A stretch of 32,482 nucleotides of DNA from the NCBI GenBank assembly GCA_003480425.1, contig QUJA01000030.1:1-32482 (forward strand), in the 5' to 3' direction. The translations under genes were made by a program, and so were the position numbers. Source of the DNA: Firmicutes bacterium AM31-12AC. GTDB lineage: Bacteria; Bacillota; Clostridia; Lachnospirales; Lachnospiraceae. The notes beneath the pieces were generated by a model. The model saw only the letters and a list, made by a program, of their open reading frames with translations, did not search any database and was not told the DNA's origin. Positions 14,835-27,218 of the stretch are shown piece after piece (within the stretch, counting starts at the first letter, position 1; each line of letters starts with the position of its first letter).

Positions 14835-16034
14835 ATGATCAAGGATATTAAGTCATTTTGCAGATTATTTTATGAATCCACCTTTCTCCCAATCAATTGC
14901 TATGATTATGCGTCGGATCAAAGTTATACTTATCCTGAAGATGCCGGGTTTGATATTATTGTAAATAATCCTTCTCCAGATTTTTTAAATTTCAAAAAGA
15001 ATCCGGACTACTTTGTTTCTGATTCTTTTACTTATTATGGTTACGTCGAATCATCCGGACGCGATTATTGTCTTATTGTCGGACCTGTCTTCAGTACACC
15101 GGTAACAGAATCTGATACGCACAATTTTATGAAGGAATGGACCATTGATGCTTCCTTTCATTCCCGCGTCTCACATTTTTTACAAAGCATTCCACCGCAA
15201 TCACTCTATTCTTTTTTGAATGTTCTTGCTTATTTACACTTCTGCATCAATGATGAAGTAATCTCTGTCAGTGAGCATTTCCAATTGGAAAGATTGAGCC
15301 AGACAGATAAGATATCCAGTGTTTACACAGAAAAAATCATGGAGCTCAAAGAAAATCAAAAATATCATAATACATATTTTTACGAAAAAGAAATGATGAA
15401 ATATGTCCAGAACGGAGATATCAAACGATTGAAAGAACTTCTCAACAGCTCGCAGAATCTTGTGGAGGGGATTGTCGCGGGCAATGCGCTCAGACAAAAG
15501 AAAAACATTTTCATTACAATTGCAACACTCACTACACGTGCAGCCATTCAGGGTGGAATGAATCTGGAAGAAGCCTATCAGCTGGCCGATGTCTATATTC
15601 AGGATTGTGAGCATTCACAGAATCTCACTTATATTGAAAATCTCAATTATTCCATGCTGATTGATTTTACAGAGCGTGTTGCAAAAGGGAAAATTCCAGG
15701 TGGAATGTCCAAAGAAATTTTTGATTGTGTCCAGTTCATCTCCCGTCATGTAAATGAACCGATCCAGGTTGGTGATGTCACGGAACATATCGGGAAAAGC
15801 CGCTCCTATCTTACGAAAAAATTTAAAAAGGAACTCGGCTTTGATATCAGCAGTTTTATCATGCGCTGCAAGTTAGAAGAGTCCAAAAGTCTGCTTACCT
15901 TTACAGAAAAAAGCCTGAGTGAAATCAGCAGTTACCTCTGCTTCTCCTCTCAGGCTTATTTTCAGAATGTATTTAAAAAGAAGTACGGAATTACTCCTAC
16001 CCAATACAGAAAACAGACACAGCAGATCACTTAG
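14835..16034 (+). CDS. AraC-family transcriptional regulator (first copy)
   Basis: The 399-residue protein ends in a double helix-turn-helix AraC domain (about 296-394: IQVGDVTEHIGKSRSYLTKKF, then LSEISSYLCFSSQAYFQNVF and GITPTQYRK). The first 290 residues form a sensor domain that is shared with the second regulator at 31221 (for example ALRQKKNIFITIATLTTRAAI and EEAYQLADVYIQ) but has no named family that I recognise. GGAGG lies six bases before the ATG. The tandem boxes at 14737, 17497 and 21782 are the obvious targets; the protein would activate the rhamnosidase, symporter and GH43-GH2 units in response to a glycoside-derived signal. Its stop overlaps the stop of the convergent symporter gene by three to four bases (TTAG at 16031-16034), with no terminator between. 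Confidence 0.85.
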   Translation: MIKDIKSFCRLFYESTFLPINCYDYASDQSYTYPEDAGFDIIVNNPSPDFLNFKKNPDYFVSDSFTYYGYVESSGRDYCLIVGPVFSTPVTESDTHNFMKEWTIDASFHSRVSHFLQSIPPQSLYSFLNVLAYLHFCINDEVISVSEHFQLERLSQTDKISSVYTEKIMELKENQKYHNTYFYEKEMMKYVQNGDIKRLKELLNSSQNLVEGIVAGNALRQKKNIFITIATLTTRAAIQGGMNLEEAYQLADVYIQDCEHSQNLTYIENLNYSMLIDFTERVAKGKIPGGMSKEIFDCVQFISRHVNEPIQVGDVTEHIGKSRSYLTKKFKKELGFDISSFIMRCKLEESKSLLTFTEKSLSEISSYLCFSSQAYFQNVFKKKYGITPTQYRKQTQQIT

Positions 16035-17437
16035 TCCGTTACTGTTTCCTGCTTTCTTTTCGCGACCTCTTCTCTCATCTGAGGCAGCTTTTTCTCAAGA
16101 TCAAACTGACTCACAAGAACAAACATAACCACAAATTCAATTAACGGGATAATGAAGGAAAATCCATAGATTGCCATCTTCGTTGCTTCCGGCGCAACAG
16201 AAAGGGTAGCATCATATCCTACTGCTGCAAGCATCCATCCAATCAGCGATCCTCCAACTCCGCTTCCTACCTTTCCTCCAAAACTGGAAGCACTGTTGGA
16301 GCACGCAACCATTTTCACACCATATTTATATTCATTGAAATCAATTGCCATTGTCGTCATAACTCCAACCAGACACATCATAGGAATGGTTGCAAACGTT
16401 GTAAAGCATCCAAGAACCATATATGCAGTGAAATTATTATGTAAGAAAATCATCAGCACATTGGAAATAATACCGATTCCGAAACTAAACTTCAATGTTC
16501 CAACAACTCCAAGTTTCTTGATCATCACACCTACAAGGGCAAATCCAAGGAATGTAGGAATCAATCCAACTCCTCCAAGTAATCCTACCAGATTATCATT
16601 TCCAAAAATCCATTTGCAATAATAAGTTCCCGCAGCTGCTGTTGTTCCGTAGAGGATACAAGCCAGAAGATTTACAATAAGAACGATCACCCAATATTTA
16701 TTATGAAATAATTTTGTAATCGCCTCTCTGAAAGGAATCGCTTCTTCCTCTTCTTCAACTTTTTCAGCCACTGTACCTGATTCCGTAGCCGTTTCTCTAC
16801 TTGTCAGATAAGCAATACCAAAAGCTAAAATAATGAATAATCCAATAATCACGCCAAATTTAATCCATGCACTCTGTGTTCCTCCCAATGCATTTGTAAT
16901 TGGAATGATCAGAATTGCCATAATAAATCCTGCCACATAGCCGGCTCCTGCTCTCCATGTACCCATAATTCCACGTTCTTCCTGACTGTTTGTACGGACA
17001 GCCATCAAAGAGCCATATGGAATAGCTACTGCTGTATAAAGCACTGCTGATAGTAAAATATTGGTTACGAGTGCATAAGCAATCTGAAGTGTTCCGGATG
17101 TCTTTGGTACAGTAAACATCAATACAAGCATAATACCGGCCGGTATACCAGCCTTTAAAAGCCATGGTCTGTATTTTTCCTTACCTGGTTTCGTATGATC
17201 TACAATATTTCCCATGATCAGATCTGTAAATGCATCAATAATCTTACTGATCAACAATACAGTTGCAATCGCCCCTGCTGCCAGACCAACTTTGTCTGTA
17301 TAAAAATAAGTCAGCTGTCCAATAATTGTTGAGATTGCATTCAGTGAAAATTGTCCTAATGAATCTCCAAGATAATCCTTTGTCCTCATAACTTTCTGGA
17401 CACCGAACTTATCTTTCCCCAACGGTTTCTTTGCCAT
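16031..17437 (-). CDS. GPH-family (MFS) sugar:cation symporter (first copy)
   Basis: The 468-residue protein has about 12 membrane segments and GPH (glycoside-pentoside-hexuronide) family signatures near the start: the YLGD and QLTYFYTDKVGLAAG segments, KIIDAFTDLIMG, then a basic KYRPWLL loop. It would bring a glycoside into the cell with H+ or Na+. An upstream ATG would add 18 residues, but the ATG at 17437 is preceded by GAAGGAAGAG and starts at the normal family N-terminus (MAKKPLGKDKFGVQKVMR). It is alone on its transcript, downstream of AraC-box site 2 and converging on the regulator gene. It is a clear paralogue of the symporter at 27219-28607. Confidence 0.9.
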   Translation of the reverse strand: MAKKPLGKDKFGVQKVMRTKDYLGDSLGQFSLNAISTIIGQLTYFYTDKVGLAAGAIATVLLISKIIDAFTDLIMGNIVDHTKPGKEKYRPWLLKAGIPAGIMLVLMFTVPKTSGTLQIAYALVTNILLSAVLYTAVAIPYGSLMAVRTNSQEERGIMGTWRAGAGYVAGFIMAILIIPITNALGGTQSAWIKFGVIIGLFIILAFGIAYLTSRETATESGTVAEKVEEEEEAIPFREAITKLFHNKYWVIVLIVNLLACILYGTTAAAGTYYCKWIFGNDNLVGLLGGVGLIPTFLGFALVGVMIKKLGVVGTLKFSFGIGIISNVLMIFLHNNFTAYMVLGCFTTFATIPMMCLVGVMTTMAIDFNEYKYGVKMVACSNSASSFGGKVGSGVGGSLIGWMLAAVGYDATLSVAPEATKMAIYGFSFIIPLIEFVVMFVLVSQFDLEKKLPQMREEVAKRKQETVTD

Positions 17438-17496
17438 TTTCTCTTCCTTCTTTCTACTTTTATTGTGCTTATAAAATATCACGTTCCACATTCTTT

Positions 17497-17530
17497 TTAT
17501 TGTAAAATCATTCCATTTATTGTAATATCA
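17497..17530 (-). promoter_or_regulatory. Tandem AraC-type operator, site 2 (symporter promoter)
   Basis: Two minus-strand TTACAATA boxes lie 20 bp apart (plus-strand TATTGTAA from 17498 and 17518). Downstream toward the symporter is GATATTTTATA, a candidate -10 region almost identical in sequence and distance to that at site 1. The 98-base gap 17438-17535 holds nothing else. Confidence 0.7.
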
Positions 17531-17535
17531 TACAT

Positions 17536-20724
<3,189 letters not shown>

Positions 20725-20732
<8 letters not shown>

Positions 20733-21704
20733 TTTCTAAATCCACCTTCTTGATCAATCCGTTCTCATCGAATTCAATTGGCGCCATACATGCCCTCCTT
20801 AGATACTGTCCATTTGTACTCACATGGAAAAACACATACCACTGTCCATTCACTTCCTCAATACTGCCATGATTGTTCCAACTTTCCTCATTCAGCGATA
20901 TGTTGTCAACAATCACACCCTGATATGTAAATGGTCCGAGCGGAGACTTTGATGTCGCATATCCAAGACTGCTCGGTCTTCCACTGGAGATATCTGCAAA
21001 AACATAATAATAGGTATCTCCACGCTTTCTCATAGAACTTCCTTCATGAAAATGATGCTCTTTCTCCGTTACAAGCCCTTCTACAATCGTACTTTCATCA
21101 ATGCTCATCATATCCGGATTCAGTTTTGCCCCACAAGAAGAAAACTGTCCCCAATAATAGTACGCCTGTCCATCATCATCAACAAAAACTGCCGGGTCAA
21201 TTCCTTTTACAGGAAGTTTCACTGCATTTTTAAATGGCCCTGTAGGAGAATCTGATACTGCAACTCCTTCCGTATCGTCAGAAAGACAAAAATACAGATA
21301 GTATTTTCCATCTTTATAGATACAATCCGGTGCAAACAGACTCTTGTTCTTTTGCTGTTCTATCAGTATATTCCTCAAAATCGGCAAAAACTGATCTATC
21401 GGCATCTCTCTGGTCTCTTCTGGGAGAAAAGTCAGAATTGCTTCCGGAAGTTCATTATAAGACTTAACATTATCCAGATAAGCAGGTTCCTGAATCTCAT
21501 CTGCCATGGGACATCCTTGATGGAAAAGCTGATTTCACTCTCTACCCATTGTTCTAGATCTGCGGACGAAATTACTTTGTACTGATTGGAACACCAGGAA
21601 TCCTCTTTTGTGTCAAGACTTCCATAGATATAGACTTTTCCATCCGGCATCACATGAGCTTCACCATCCGGGATGTTGGATTTGATATTTAGAAATGGTT
21701 TCAT
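20725..21704 (-). pseudogene. GH43 glycosidase with helical insert and a single-base frameshift
   Basis: The N-terminal part (ATG 21704) reads MKPFLNIKSNIPDGEAHVMPDGKVYIYGS and is typical for the first GH43 blade with its catalytic Asp. After FSIKDVPW the protein continues in another frame as ADEIQEPAYLDNVKSYNEL; one lost G in TGGGCA (now TGGCA, near 21504) explains this. The rest contains APDCIYKDGKYYLYF, GIDPAVFVDDDG (second Asp) and HFHEGSS (acid Glu). About 45-50 residues between the break and APDC form a helical insert (ILTFLPEETREMPIDQFLPIL) absent from most GH43 proteins. The likely activity is alpha-L-arabinofuranosidase or beta-xylosidase. AAGGAGG is 13 bases before the start; AraC-box site 3 lies about 80 bases upstream. 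Confidence 0.75.
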
Positions 21705-21781
21705 AGTTTATACACCGCCTCCTTGCTATTCGTTTGTTTCTTGTTTTTCTAAAGCGACTATAACATTTGAGGATGTATAAT

Positions 21782-21812
21782 TATTGTAATTTTATATATT
21801 GTATTGTAATTT
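21782..21812 (-). promoter_or_regulatory. Tandem AraC-type operator, site 3 (GH43-GH2 promoter)
   Basis: Two minus-strand TTACAATA boxes are again 20 bp apart (plus-strand TATTGTAA at 21783 and 21803). A TATAGT candidate -10 begins 19 bases after the second box, so that box covers the -35 position. The 230-base gap 21705-21936 holds this site, the toxin-region repeat and a hairpin. Confidence 0.7.
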
Positions 21813-21825
21813 TATTCTTTTTAAC

Positions 21826-21912
21826 TACTTTATTTGTAAATGGTTGGAAAGAGACGATTAGCGACACCAGCCTAAAGGTATAAGCCACCTTACATAACGG
21901 AATAGAAAAAGG
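21826..21912 (+). repeat. Toxin 3'-region repeat, copy 2 (remnant)
   Basis: This copy matches 4617-4703 at 85 of 87 positions. It keeps the last codons of the holin-like toxin (YFICKWLERDD and TAG) and the conserved region after the stop. The toxin start, ribosome site and hydrophobic N-terminus are missing, and the terminator stem is replaced by other sequence after position 21912. Confidence 0.85.
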
Positions 21913-21918
21913 GCGTGT

Positions 21919-21939
21919 GAAAAAACGAGAGTTTTTTCA
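21919..21939. terminator. Small hairpin with T-run after the AAA-ATPase relic
   Basis: GAAAAAAC and GTTTTTTC pair around a four-base GAGA loop (position accurate to about one base). It overlaps the last codon of the relic and could be its old terminator. Confidence 0.45.
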
Positions 21940-22437
21940 TAACTTACTTGACACTACCTTTCCGTCAGATGCATATTTCACCTCTATGACAATTCCAACA
22001 TCCTCATCTTCGATACGAATCAAAATATCACTGAATCCATCTCCTGATTTCCTGTTTGACATGACAGACCAGTTTTCCTTGAAACCGAGAATTCCAAGAA
22101 GTAATCCGTGATAGAAGTTCTCTTTCGTTGGTTTTTTCACAAAAGTATCTCTGATACTGATTGTTTTCCTCATATAGTCTGTGAAAATACTTTCTTTTGC
22201 AACCCTGAGACATCCTGTTAAAATTGCAAATTTCAGGCTCTTATTCGTCTTCAAGCCATTCTCAAACAAGTTACAGATAAGTAATACCATCTCATCGTAG
22301 TAACCATTTTCATTTTCATTTGCTTTTGCCAATGGAACATCATATTCATCAAGAAGCACTATGACTTTCTTCTCATAATGCTTCTCCAATAATTCTGTAA
22401 GCTCTCTGATACTGTATACCAGTGAATCATTTGACAT
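21937..22437 (-). pseudogene. Remnant of an AAA-ATPase-like / PD-(D/E)XK nuclease family protein
   Basis: The 166-residue frame carries the Walker B-like segment KVIVLLDEYDVPLAKA, ENGLKTNKSLKFAILTGCLRVAKESIF, and the C-terminal PD-(D/E)XK core SGDGFSDILIRIE and GIVIEVKYA. Family members (AAA-ATPase_like plus PDDEXK_9) are usually about 500-600 residues. Here the N-terminal P-loop part and about 200 residues between KESIF and the FVKKPTKENFYHGLL segment are missing. Upstream, at about 22440-22500, a short piece in another frame (LDETDQELLNQLKK) looks like further coding remains. The gene is therefore a deleted relic. Many such genes are multi-copy accessory genes; here it separates the two sugar loci. 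Confidence 0.7.
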
Positions 22438-22526
22438 TTCTTTAGTTGATTTAATAGTTCCTGATCTGTCTCATCAAGTTTTCGGCTCTCGGAAAGAAAT
22501 GACAATCTCCGCCCCTGATTAGTTTC

Positions 22527-23492
22527 TTAAAGTGTCGTCCTTATCCACTCATCTGCCAGCTCCGGCCAATCCTTTACTTCTTCATTCACTTGTTCTTTCT
22601 CACGCTTCGTCTGTCCGGTGAACATTTTCGCCATCTCATTCAAAGCCTGTTTCACTTCATCCGGCACTGGAAATGTCCCATCGTTCACAGCCTGACCTAA
22701 TGCGAAAGTCTGCTCCAAAGTATACGGTTCTCCAAACTCTTCATTTGCCCATGCTTCATCAGCAAGCGACAATCCATGCTTTCCTTTTGAAAATGCATGG
22801 ATTGCATACGGAATCTTCTTTTCCTGCAGAGCCTGTGCAAATAAAAAGGAATTCTGAACCGGAACCAGCTCATCCGTTACAGTCTGCCATAAGAAGCATG
22901 GCGGCATATCTTCTGTCACCTGTTTTTCCAACGACATATATTCTAACTCTTCCTCAGAAGCATCCGCTCCTAAAAGTGCTGTAAAAGAACCTCTATGTGC
23001 GTATTCACCGGAAGTAATTACCGGATAGGAAAGAATGACTGCATTTGGTTTTGCTGAGACAAATGCATACTCCCCTCTCTCAGCTTCTTCAAACTCCTGC
23101 CAGTGTACAGCAACACTTCCACATGCATGTGCACCTGCCGAGAATCCGCATAACATGATCTTATCTTTATCTACATGAAGTTCTTCGGCATGTTTTCTAA
23201 TATAACGGATTGCGCGCATCAGATCCTGCATTGGCTGCATTTTTAATGGAATCATCTGCAACAGATTGGTTGTATAAGTTACAACTGCTGTCTGATATCC
23301 CATCTCATAAAATTTCTTTGCTACAATCTCGCCCTCTGATGGAGAAACCACAGTATATCCACCACCTGGAACGATCAGCATACATGGTCGTATTTCTTCG
23401 TCTTCATGGAAATATAATCGCATGTTCGGGATAAAACCGCATGCTGCTGCGTAATTGTATTCCGATTCATCCCATAATTGCACTTTATTCAT
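22527..23492 (-). CDS. Alpha/beta-hydrolase, carbohydrate esterase-like (acetyl/feruloyl esterase type)
   Basis: The 321-residue protein is an alpha/beta hydrolase of the BD-FAE/acetyl-xylan-esterase kind: oxyanion segment LIVPGGGYTVVSPSEGE (near 39-55), nucleophile elbow GFSAGAHACG, an acid-loop region (WQTVTDELVP) and the catalytic His in GKHGLSLA. It has no signal peptide. It would remove acyl groups (acetyl or similar) from imported sugars or glycosides. Between the His loop and the closing segment WPELADEWI there is an extra helical stretch of about 45 residues (from YTLEQTFALGQAV to KREKEQ), not usual in the family. GGGAGG stands nine bases before the start, and it is the last gene of the GH3-symporter-GH78-GH43-esterase unit, 24 bases after the GH43. 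Confidence 0.8.
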   Translation of the reverse strand: MNKVQLWDESEYNYAAACGFIPNMRLYFHEDEEIRPCMLIVPGGGYTVVSPSEGEIVAKKFYEMGYQTAVVTYTTNLLQMIPLKMQPMQDLMRAIRYIRKHAEELHVDKDKIMLCGFSAGAHACGSVAVHWQEFEEAERGEYAFVSAKPNAVILSYPVITSGEYAHRGSFTALLGADASEEELEYMSLEKQVTEDMPPCFLWQTVTDELVPVQNSFLFAQALQEKKIPYAIHAFSKGKHGLSLADEAWANEEFGEPYTLEQTFALGQAVNDGTFPVPDEVKQALNEMAKMFTGQTKREKEQVNEEVKDWPELADEWIRTTL

Positions 23493-23516
23493 AACTAGCT
23501 GCCTCCCTTACTACTG

Positions 23517-24389
23517 TCAGATTGCATTCTTATCCAACTGAAACTTCCCATTTTCATACTTCAGCGGCATGAATGACGGATGTTCTTTTCCAAATTTATT
23601 CGGATAATGTAAAACCAGATAATATTGATCCGAAAAACTTTTGAAAATCATTCCATGTCCACCATCGTGATCATATAATGGCTGACTGTCAATTTTCCAG
23701 TTTCCGTTAATTTCATTATTATCTGAATATGCCATAGCTTCTACATATCCTGTCTTTGCATTCGTTGACCAGAGCATATGTAATTTTTCATCCTCTGTTC
23801 GAATCAAAAATGGTCCATCTGTGACATAATTTCGGAAGAAATATCTCTTTACAAATGGCTTTGCTTCGGATGCTGAAAATAAAACAAATGGCTTGCCTAC
23901 GCTTTCTTTTAAATCTTTACTCAATTCGATCGCACACATTGTCCCATCATGAATTTCTCTCCATTCATGGCAGAAAATCATGTATGGTGTTCCATTTTTT
24001 GCAATATATAACGTTCCATCCAGACATCTCCAGTTCTTTGGTGTCACATAACCATCTGACCAGAGTGTAAATGGTCCTTTTGGATTTTCTGCCACAAGTA
24101 CAGCTGTCCCAAGCCCTTTTTGCTTATCTGCAAATGTCGCAAACATATAAAATTTTTCCTGATAATAATACACTTCCGGAGCCCAATAGCTCTTCTCACT
24201 CCAGAATCCATCCGGTCTGTGAAAGACCTCGAAAGGTCCTTCCCAGTTTTCCAGATCATCACTTACATATACATCGAAACCATACGCCTGCCCTACAAAT
24301 GCAGTTTCACTTCTCGTTCCATAAAGATAATATTTCCCATCATAAGGCATAATATATGGATCTCTTATATTAATTTCATTACTCTTCAT
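23517..24389 (-). CDS. GH43-family glycosidase (second locus)
   Basis: The 290-residue single-domain protein begins with the GH43 strand NIRDPYIMPYDGKYYLYGT (catalytic base Asp10), followed by SYWAPEVYYYQEKFYMF, the second Asp in CLDGTLYI and a VTDGPFLIRT segment where the general acid is expected. Many GH43 proteins have Glu in that last motif; Asp (TDGP) is, as far as I recall, usual in this subgroup. GGHGMIF is also typical. It probably removes arabinose, xylose or a similar sugar. No signal peptide. The start lies two bases after the GH78 stop, so translation is coupled. Confidence 0.85.
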   Translation of the reverse strand: MKSNEINIRDPYIMPYDGKYYLYGTRSETAFVGQAYGFDVYVSDDLENWEGPFEVFHRPDGFWSEKSYWAPEVYYYQEKFYMFATFADKQKGLGTAVLVAENPKGPFTLWSDGYVTPKNWRCLDGTLYIAKNGTPYMIFCHEWREIHDGTMCAIELSKDLKESVGKPFVLFSASEAKPFVKRYFFRNYVTDGPFLIRTEDEKLHMLWSTNAKTGYVEAMAYSDNNEINGNWKIDSQPLYDHDGGHGMIFKSFSDQYYLVLHYPNKFGKEHPSFMPLKYENGKFQLDKNAI

Positions 24390-24391
24390 AC

Positions 24392-27136
24392 TTAATCATT
24401 CCCTTTTTCATGCTCCTTCTTATTCAAAGCATTAACAACTGCTTCATACATCGGTCTTGCCTCCGGTGCAGCTCCAAGAAGCTCAGCCAGTGTCATTCCA
24501 TATGCGAACTGAATCATAGGTCCTTCCAGCATTCCCGGTGCCATCTGATTAAACATTTCTACAGCAAGTGGTTCCGCAACGATTTCACCAAGTGTGCTGT
24601 CCATACTGAATCTCTCTACCGCAAGACTTGTCTCTGTATCATATTCATAATCATATACCCCGGAACCAACTTCGTGTACTTCCTCTTTTTCCGGAAGAAC
24701 AATCACAGCTGTTGTGTTGGCCGGAACTTCTACATGGACATGAATTTTTCCATTCTTGCAGGATGTGTTTGCCACGATTTTTCCGTATACGGATTCAAAC
24801 TCTGTACCCCAATCTTCAATGCCTTTTACAAACATCGGTTTTACCTGGAATTTCTTATATCCCGGCTCTAACTGGGATAATCCGGCAACTTTGCGGTACA
24901 TCCAGTCACCTACAGAACCATACGCATAATGGTTCAGAGAGTTCATTCCTGACTCATCAAATGTTCCGTCCGGTTTGATTGAATTCCAACGCTCCCAGAT
25001 TGTTGTTGCTCCCATGTTTACTGCATAGAGCCATGACGGATAATCTTCTTTCATAAAAAGTGTCGCTGCCATCTCATGCGCGCCATTTTCTGAAAGTGTA
25101 TGGCAGATATACGGTGTTCCTACAAAACCTGTAGACAAATGGTTTTTATGATTTTCAATATTCGTAAGCAATGTATTTAAAATACGTTTTCTATCCTTTT
25201 CTCTTGCAAGATTGAAATACAGAGAAATGATTGCTCCTGTCTGTGTCTCGCTTACGATACGTCCTGTTTCCGTATAGTATTCTCTCTGGAATGCATCCAG
25301 GGTAGTTTCATACAGACTTGCGTATTTTTCAGCTTCTTCTTTCTTTTCCAGCACCTCTGCTGTTTTCTTGACAAGCTCTGTTACATACAGATAATACGCA
25401 TTTGCGATCATATATTTGTCTGTTGCTCCGGTTCTGTCTGCACTCTCTTCTTTGTCCAGTGCAAGCCAGTCTCCGTACTGGAATCCACTCTGCCAGAGAC
25501 CGTTCTCTTCACAGTTGTTCTTGATATAATCTACCCACTCATGCATACATTTCCAGTTTTCTTCCAAGATACCTTTATCGCCATACATCTGATAAACAAC
25601 CCAAGGAACAATAACTGCTACATCACTCCATGCGGAGGAACTGTAAGATTCCAGAATATCCGGCACAACATGTGGCACACCTTTTTCTAAGGAAGATTCT
25701 GCTGCCACATCACGCATCCATTTCGTGTAGAACAGTGCTGTATTTCTGTTAAATGCCGCTGTCCAGGAGAATACCTGCGCATCTCCGGTCCATCCAAGAC
25801 GCTCGTCTCTCTGCGGACAATCTGTCGGGATATCAAGGAAATTATCTCTCTGGCTCCATGTAATATTACTTTGCAGCTGATTTACTTTTTTGTTAGAACA
25901 ATGGAAATCACCTGTCTTTTCCATATCAGAATGTGTCACACAGGCAATAAACTGATCTGCTGTAAATTCTTCCATTCCTTCTACGCTGATATAACGGAAT
26001 CCATGGAATGTAAAATGTGGACGGAAGATCTGCTCTTCTCCGTTGCAGATAAATGTGTCGATTGATTTTGCCTGGCGAAGTGTTTCCGGATAGAAGTTAC
26101 CATCCTTGTCCAGAACCTCTGCGTGGCGAATCACAATTTTCTGTCCTTTCTCGCCTTTCGCATGCACTTCTACAACACCTGTAACAATCTGTCCAAAATC
26201 AACAAGTTTTTCACCTTTTGGTGTCACAATCAACTCTTTACCCACAATTTTCTCTGTGATACGAACAGGTTCATTCTCCTGTGCGGTCAGAACAGCCTTA
26301 TCAAACTCTTTGACAACGACTTTTCCCTCTTTTATCTCCGGTGCATCTGTGTCAATTGTCTCACCCATGTAAATTTCACTGTAACGAATCTCTCCTGTTT
26401 TTACAGCCCATGTTTCATCTGTAGCGATTACCTCTTTGCTTCCATCTTCATACTCAACATGAAGCTCTGCAAATGCTCCTGCTTGTGTACCATACTGATT
26501 CGGCTGGCAATAGAAACCAAGGATTCCTTTATACCATCCGTTTCCAACTGTAATTGCGATTTCATTTTCTTCTGCAAGCTGCTCTGTCACATCATAGATC
26601 TGATACTGCAGTCTGTTGTGATAGCTTGTCCATCCCGGTGCCATACGGTAATCACCTACTGTCTGTCCATTCAGTGTGACCTCATAAACTCCATGTGCAG
26701 TTGCATACAGACGGGCTTTCTTTACCTTTTTATCAATTGCAAATGTTTTTCCAAATACCGGGCATGCTGTCTCTTCTTCTGGGAAATCACTTGTGATCAT
26801 CTTTGCGATAAACTCTGCATTGTCAAAAATTCCTGTCTCAAATGTTCCTCCGATGGATTCTACATTTCCATGGTTATCTGCCACAGACACCTCTACTTTG
26901 TAGAGCATTTCATCTGCCAGTGTTTCTCCTTCATAAGAAATCAAAACTGACTGGTCTGATGCTTTCTTCCCACTATTCCAGACAATGTTACCTTTTTCAT
27001 CAGTCACCTTTATTTCATATGCAGTCTGTAAAGTATCCTTCTCCTGTGACTCTATTTTCCAAGAGAATCGTGGTGCTTTCTCTGTAAGTCCGATTGGATT
27101 TTCTCTGTATTCTGTTCTAAAATCATATAATCTCAT
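24392..27136 (-). CDS. GH78 alpha-L-rhamnosidase (second copy) with C-terminal helical tail
   Basis: The 914-residue protein has the same GH78 plan as the gene at 11856: APRFSWKIES near 21-30, RLYATAHGVYEVTLNG near 142-157, VDFGQIVTG near 312-320, the catalytic motif DCPQRDERLGWTGD (Asp439, Glu445, Asp452) and GATTIWE (Glu715). No signal peptide. After the normal C-terminal sandwich (ends near VGSGVYDYEYD, about 833) there are about 70 more residues, including STLGEIVAEPLAVEMF (847-862) and GMTLAELL (880-887) and ending VVNALNKKEHE. This tail resembles the one on the GH3 enzyme of the same operon. GGAGG lies seven bases before the ATG. It is the third gene of the GH3 operon. Confidence 0.9.
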   Translation of the reverse strand: MRLYDFRTEYRENPIGLTEKAPRFSWKIESQEKDTLQTAYEIKVTDEKGNIVWNSGKKASDQSVLISYEGETLADEMLYKVEVSVADNHGNVESIGGTFETGIFDNAEFIAKMITSDFPEEETACPVFGKTFAIDKKVKKARLYATAHGVYEVTLNGQTVGDYRMAPGWTSYHNRLQYQIYDVTEQLAEENEIAITVGNGWYKGILGFYCQPNQYGTQAGAFAELHVEYEDGSKEVIATDETWAVKTGEIRYSEIYMGETIDTDAPEIKEGKVVVKEFDKAVLTAQENEPVRITEKIVGKELIVTPKGEKLVDFGQIVTGVVEVHAKGEKGQKIVIRHAEVLDKDGNFYPETLRQAKSIDTFICNGEEQIFRPHFTFHGFRYISVEGMEEFTADQFIACVTHSDMEKTGDFHCSNKKVNQLQSNITWSQRDNFLDIPTDCPQRDERLGWTGDAQVFSWTAAFNRNTALFYTKWMRDVAAESSLEKGVPHVVPDILESYSSSAWSDVAVIVPWVVYQMYGDKGILEENWKCMHEWVDYIKNNCEENGLWQSGFQYGDWLALDKEESADRTGATDKYMIANAYYLYVTELVKKTAEVLEKKEEAEKYASLYETTLDAFQREYYTETGRIVSETQTGAIISLYFNLAREKDRKRILNTLLTNIENHKNHLSTGFVGTPYICHTLSENGAHEMAATLFMKEDYPSWLYAVNMGATTIWERWNSIKPDGTFDESGMNSLNHYAYGSVGDWMYRKVAGLSQLEPGYKKFQVKPMFVKGIEDWGTEFESVYGKIVANTSCKNGKIHVHVEVPANTTAVIVLPEKEEVHEVGSGVYDYEYDTETSLAVERFSMDSTLGEIVAEPLAVEMFNQMAPGMLEGPMIQFAYGMTLAELLGAAPEARPMYEAVVNALNKKEHEKGND

Positions 27137-27218
27137 TCTATTTCCTCCATTTTCAGTAAATCCACAAAAGGACAGAACCTCATTGGCAGTTCCGTCCCTT
27201 CATTTTATTCTATCATTT

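Noticed and set aside
23830..23860. GH43 with a lost general acid (Asp in VTDGP)
   Set aside because: As far as I recall Asp at this place is usual in this GH43 subgroup, so it is not evidence of inactivation.
26123..26950. 275-residue plus-strand frame inside the second GH78 gene
   Set aside because: Same kind of antisense shadow; the minus strand carries the conserved catalytic motifs.
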